Positions 4,375 through 6,138 of a DNA stretch of 6,138 nucleotides are shown in pieces. A program made the translations under genes and the position numbers. The DNA is from an uncultured Candidatus Melainabacteria bacterium (GTDB lineage: Bacteria; Cyanobacteriota; Vampirovibrionia; Gastranaerophilales; Gastranaerophilaceae), in NCBI GenBank assembly GCA_934675695.1, contig CAKURN010000091.1, positions 1 to 6,138 on the forward strand, in the 5' to 3' direction. Below the pieces are notes generated by a model. It saw nothing but the letters and a program-made list of their open reading frames with translations. It was not told the DNA's origin and ran no database searches. Position 1 is the stretch's first letter. Every line of letters begins with the position of its first letter.

Positions 4375-6138
4375 ATGAATATTAGTAAATTAACTTTTAA
4401 TTTGTTTAATAGACAACAAAAACAAGCAAAAACAGCTCAAAGACCTATGATTCATGATAATGGATTAAAGAATGATACTGTTAGTTTTTCAGGTAAAAAC
4501 AATATTAAAAAAGCAGGTATCGTCGGATTAACTACAGGTTTGGCAGCTGCACTCGGTGGAGGTCAAAGTCTTGTTATTGTTCAAGCAGCAGATGCTGGTA
4601 CAGTTGATGCTACAAATAAAATTGATTTTGCAAACTATGGCAACGAAACACAAATGGTTGATGCAAAAGCAAGTTTAACATTAATAAAAGATGACGGATA
4701 TGGCATTTTTAACGTTAAATCAGCTGACACTAAAGTCGTTCAATTAGACGAAGGTGTTGAAACAATGAACGATATTATAGATAGCTGCTATGGTCCTGAC
4801 CCATCTATGGAAAGCAGAAATTCAATCGCTTGGGCAATTATTGATAACAATAGAGAAATGATTGAAGACATAAACGTAGCTCACCTTACAAACCAAATGA
4901 CAGAAGATTTGGGTGAAGTTAGTGACGATACTGATATGCTTAATGCACAAAAAGTTATAAAAGAAATTTTAGAAGGTAACGATACTATAGGCTACAACCC
5001 GATTAGCAACTCTGTTGCATACATTCCGGAAAATGGTATTCAACGTAACATTACATTTAATACAGAAGGTTTAGCAAAAAAATTACAAGATGCTAATTCA
5101 AAACTTGAATTAGGCAAATATGAACAATTTGATGAAAACACAACATCAAGTTCCATTCCTGCTTCTGCATACAATGCAGCTGATTTATCAACATATAGAA
5201 ACATCTTCCTTCCAAATATCACAAGTTTGGTAGGAGAATCTGAAACTACAGCAACAGTTGCAAATAGACAAGTTCCAATTACAGCTAATGTTCAATTAAT
5301 TACAATCCAAGCAGATACAAACAATAGAAACAACACTGAACAATCAGTAACAGACGGCATAGAAGAAAATTATGGCGTAGACTCCCTAGATAGCTGGGTT
5401 GGTGCTGCTATTCTACATGCTATCGGTTTAGATGATGGAAATAACGAAATATTTGATGATCAAAACGAAAACATAGAAGATTTCGTTTCAATAATCGCAG
5501 ATTATGCTCAAAAAAATGGAAAAGTTGTTCTAATTTGTCCTGATACATCAATTTCCGTTTTATCAGCAGACAAATTAACAAACGATGAATTAATCTCTAT
5601 AATTACGCAAAAAAGAGATACTGATACAATCGCATACTTACATGTTGCAGCAGAAAAAGTTCCTACACAAGACGTTGAAACAGGAATAGATTTATTAAAA
5701 TATGTAGAATTTGGTAGTGCAACTCTAAAAGACGCTATCGAAGATGCTAGAAAACATGGTGCAGAAAATGCAGAAGAATTGGAAGCATTGGGTGTTACAG
5801 CTCTACAACAAATCAGCTTAGCAAATGAAAACTTTATTTCAGTAAACGAATTCAAATCAAAATCAAATGCTGAAGTTTTGGCAACAAACATTCAAGATTC
5901 TTTAGAAAATTTGGGTATAGAAAATATTGATCTTGCTCCAATTTCTTATATGCTTTCAGATGGTAATAGACAAGTTAAACCTGTAGTTCCTGAAACCACT
6001 CCAGCTCAAACAACAGCTCCATCAGTTCCTCAAACTACACCAGCTGAAACAACCCCTGCTCAAACAACACCAGCTGAAACAACACCAGCTGAAACAACAC
6101 CAGCTGAAACAACACCAGCTGAAACAACACCAGCTGAA
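4375..6138 (+). CDS. Unrecognised, probably exported acidic protein with C-terminal PAETT repeats; 3' end beyond window
   Basis: The frame is open for 588 codons from ATG4375 to the right edge, and I do not recognise the family. Residues 1-46 are polar and basic (Gln/Lys/Asn-rich) and include TVSFSGKN at 35-42. Residues 47-72 are a hydrophobic Gly/Ala-rich stretch after a Lys-Lys pair, ending in VQAADA; this looks like a signal peptide with a long n-region, cleavable after Ala71 or Ala74, or a single membrane anchor. The body (about 75-535) is acidic and rich in Asn, Asp, Thr and Ala, with only two cysteines (138 and 388). It alternates helix-like stretches with an acidic loop at 353-369. From about residue 539 it becomes a Pro/Thr-rich linker of PAETT units. 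Exported body plus extended linker suggests a surface or periplasmic protein, perhaps with another domain or anchor beyond the window. The strong ribosome binding site and apparently higher GC than the neighbours hint at good expression or a different history. Function unknown. Confidence 0.85.
   Translation, partial: MNISKLTFNLFNRQQKQAKTAQRPMIHDNGLKNDTVSFSGKNNIKKAGIVGLTTGLAAALGGGQSLVIVQAADAGTVDATNKIDFANYGNETQMVDAKASLTLIKDDGYGIFNVKSADTKVVQLDEGVETMNDIIDSCYGPDPSMESRNSIAWAIIDNNREMIEDINVAHLTNQMTEDLGEVSDDTDMLNAQKVIKEILEGNDTIGYNPISNSVAYIPENGIQRNITFNTEGLAKKLQDANSKLELGKYEQFDENTTSSSIPASAYNAADLSTYRNIFLPNITSLVGESETTATVANRQVPITANVQLITIQADTNNRNNTEQSVTDGIEENYGVDSLDSWVGAAILHAIGLDDGNNEIFDDQNENIEDFVSIIADYAQKNGKVVLICPDTSISVLSADKLTNDELISIITQKRDTDTIAYLHVAAEKVPTQDVETGIDLLKYVEFGSATLKDAIEDARKHGAENAEELEALGVTALQQISLANENFISVNEFKSKSNAEVLATNIQDSLENLGIENIDLAPISYMLSDGNRQVKPVVPETTPAQTTAPSVPQTTPAETTPAQTTPAETTPAETTPAETTPAETTPAE
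6001..6138 (+). repeat. In-frame 15-bp tandem repeat encoding Pro-Ala-Glu-Thr-Thr
   Basis: Four perfect copies of CCAGCTGAAACAACA start at 6070, 6085, 6100 and 6115, and a fifth begins at 6130 and is cut by the window edge. Diverged copies precede them: 6001-6015 and 6055-6069 encode PAQTT, 6040-6054 encodes PAETT with ACC as the last codon, and 6016-6039 is irregular (APSVPQTT). Copies are most uniform towards the right, as expected for recent expansion at that end. The 15-base unit keeps the reading frame whatever the copy number. Such Pro/Thr/Glu-rich stretches are typically extended linkers or stalks outside the cell. Confidence 0.9.

Noticed and set aside
5431..5460. Possible EF-hand or dockerin calcium loop (LDDGNNEIFDD, residues 352-362)
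   Set aside because: The spacing of acidic residues does not fit the D-x-D-x-D-G pattern with a Glu at position 12, and no second loop is present.
5508..5891. Minus-strand open frame of 127 codons opposite the exported protein gene
   Set aside because: It is the complement of a long continuous plus-strand frame that has a strong start signal; its composition fits a shadow frame.
6070..6138. CRISPR-like array
   Set aside because: The units are contiguous 15-mers without spacers and are fully explained as in-frame coding repeats.

Overview
This window is AT-rich and gene-dense, with short gaps between genes and the standard genetic code. It looks like the chromosome of a low-GC bacterium with a Gram-negative type envelope. 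The strongest clue is a full-length Kdo transferase (waaA/kdtA), which only makes sense in a cell that builds lipopolysaccharide. The taxon cannot be fixed from this sequence. An AT-rich host-associated lineage such as the non-photosynthetic cyanobacterial relatives (Gastranaerophilales/Melainabacteria) is a guess, prompted by the style of the proteins, especially the N-terminus of the last gene.

Layout from left to right. (1) Positions 1-1036, minus strand: the first 345 codons of a 14-helix DHA2-type (EmrB/QacA-like) drug/proton antiporter, cut by the left edge. (2) Positions 1037-1153: a 117-bp divergent promoter region. (3) Positions 1154-2419, plus strand: waaA/kdtA, Kdo transfer to lipid A precursor. 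(4) Positions 2413-4200, minus strand: an RlhA (YdcP)-type U32 protein, predicted to hydroxylate a cytidine of 23S rRNA. It converges on waaA and the two genes overlap by 7 bp, stop codon into stop codon. (5) Positions 4201-4374: a second divergent intergenic region. It holds an exact tandem 10-bp duplication and overlapping candidate promoters. (6) Positions 4375 to the right edge, plus strand: at least 588 codons of an unrecognised, probably exported protein. It has a long N-terminal lead, a delayed signal-like hydrophobic segment, an acidic Asn/Asp-rich body and a C-terminal run of Pro-Ala-Glu-Thr-Thr repeats that continues past the window.

The genes alternate in direction (-,+,-,+), so none shares an operon with another inside the window. 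Three are recognisable: a transporter, an LPS enzyme and an rRNA modification enzyme. They do not form one pathway. The part most likely to be undescribed is the right-hand exported repeat protein together with the duplicated element in its upstream region. No RNA gene, insertion sequence, CRISPR array or convincing intrinsic terminator was seen.
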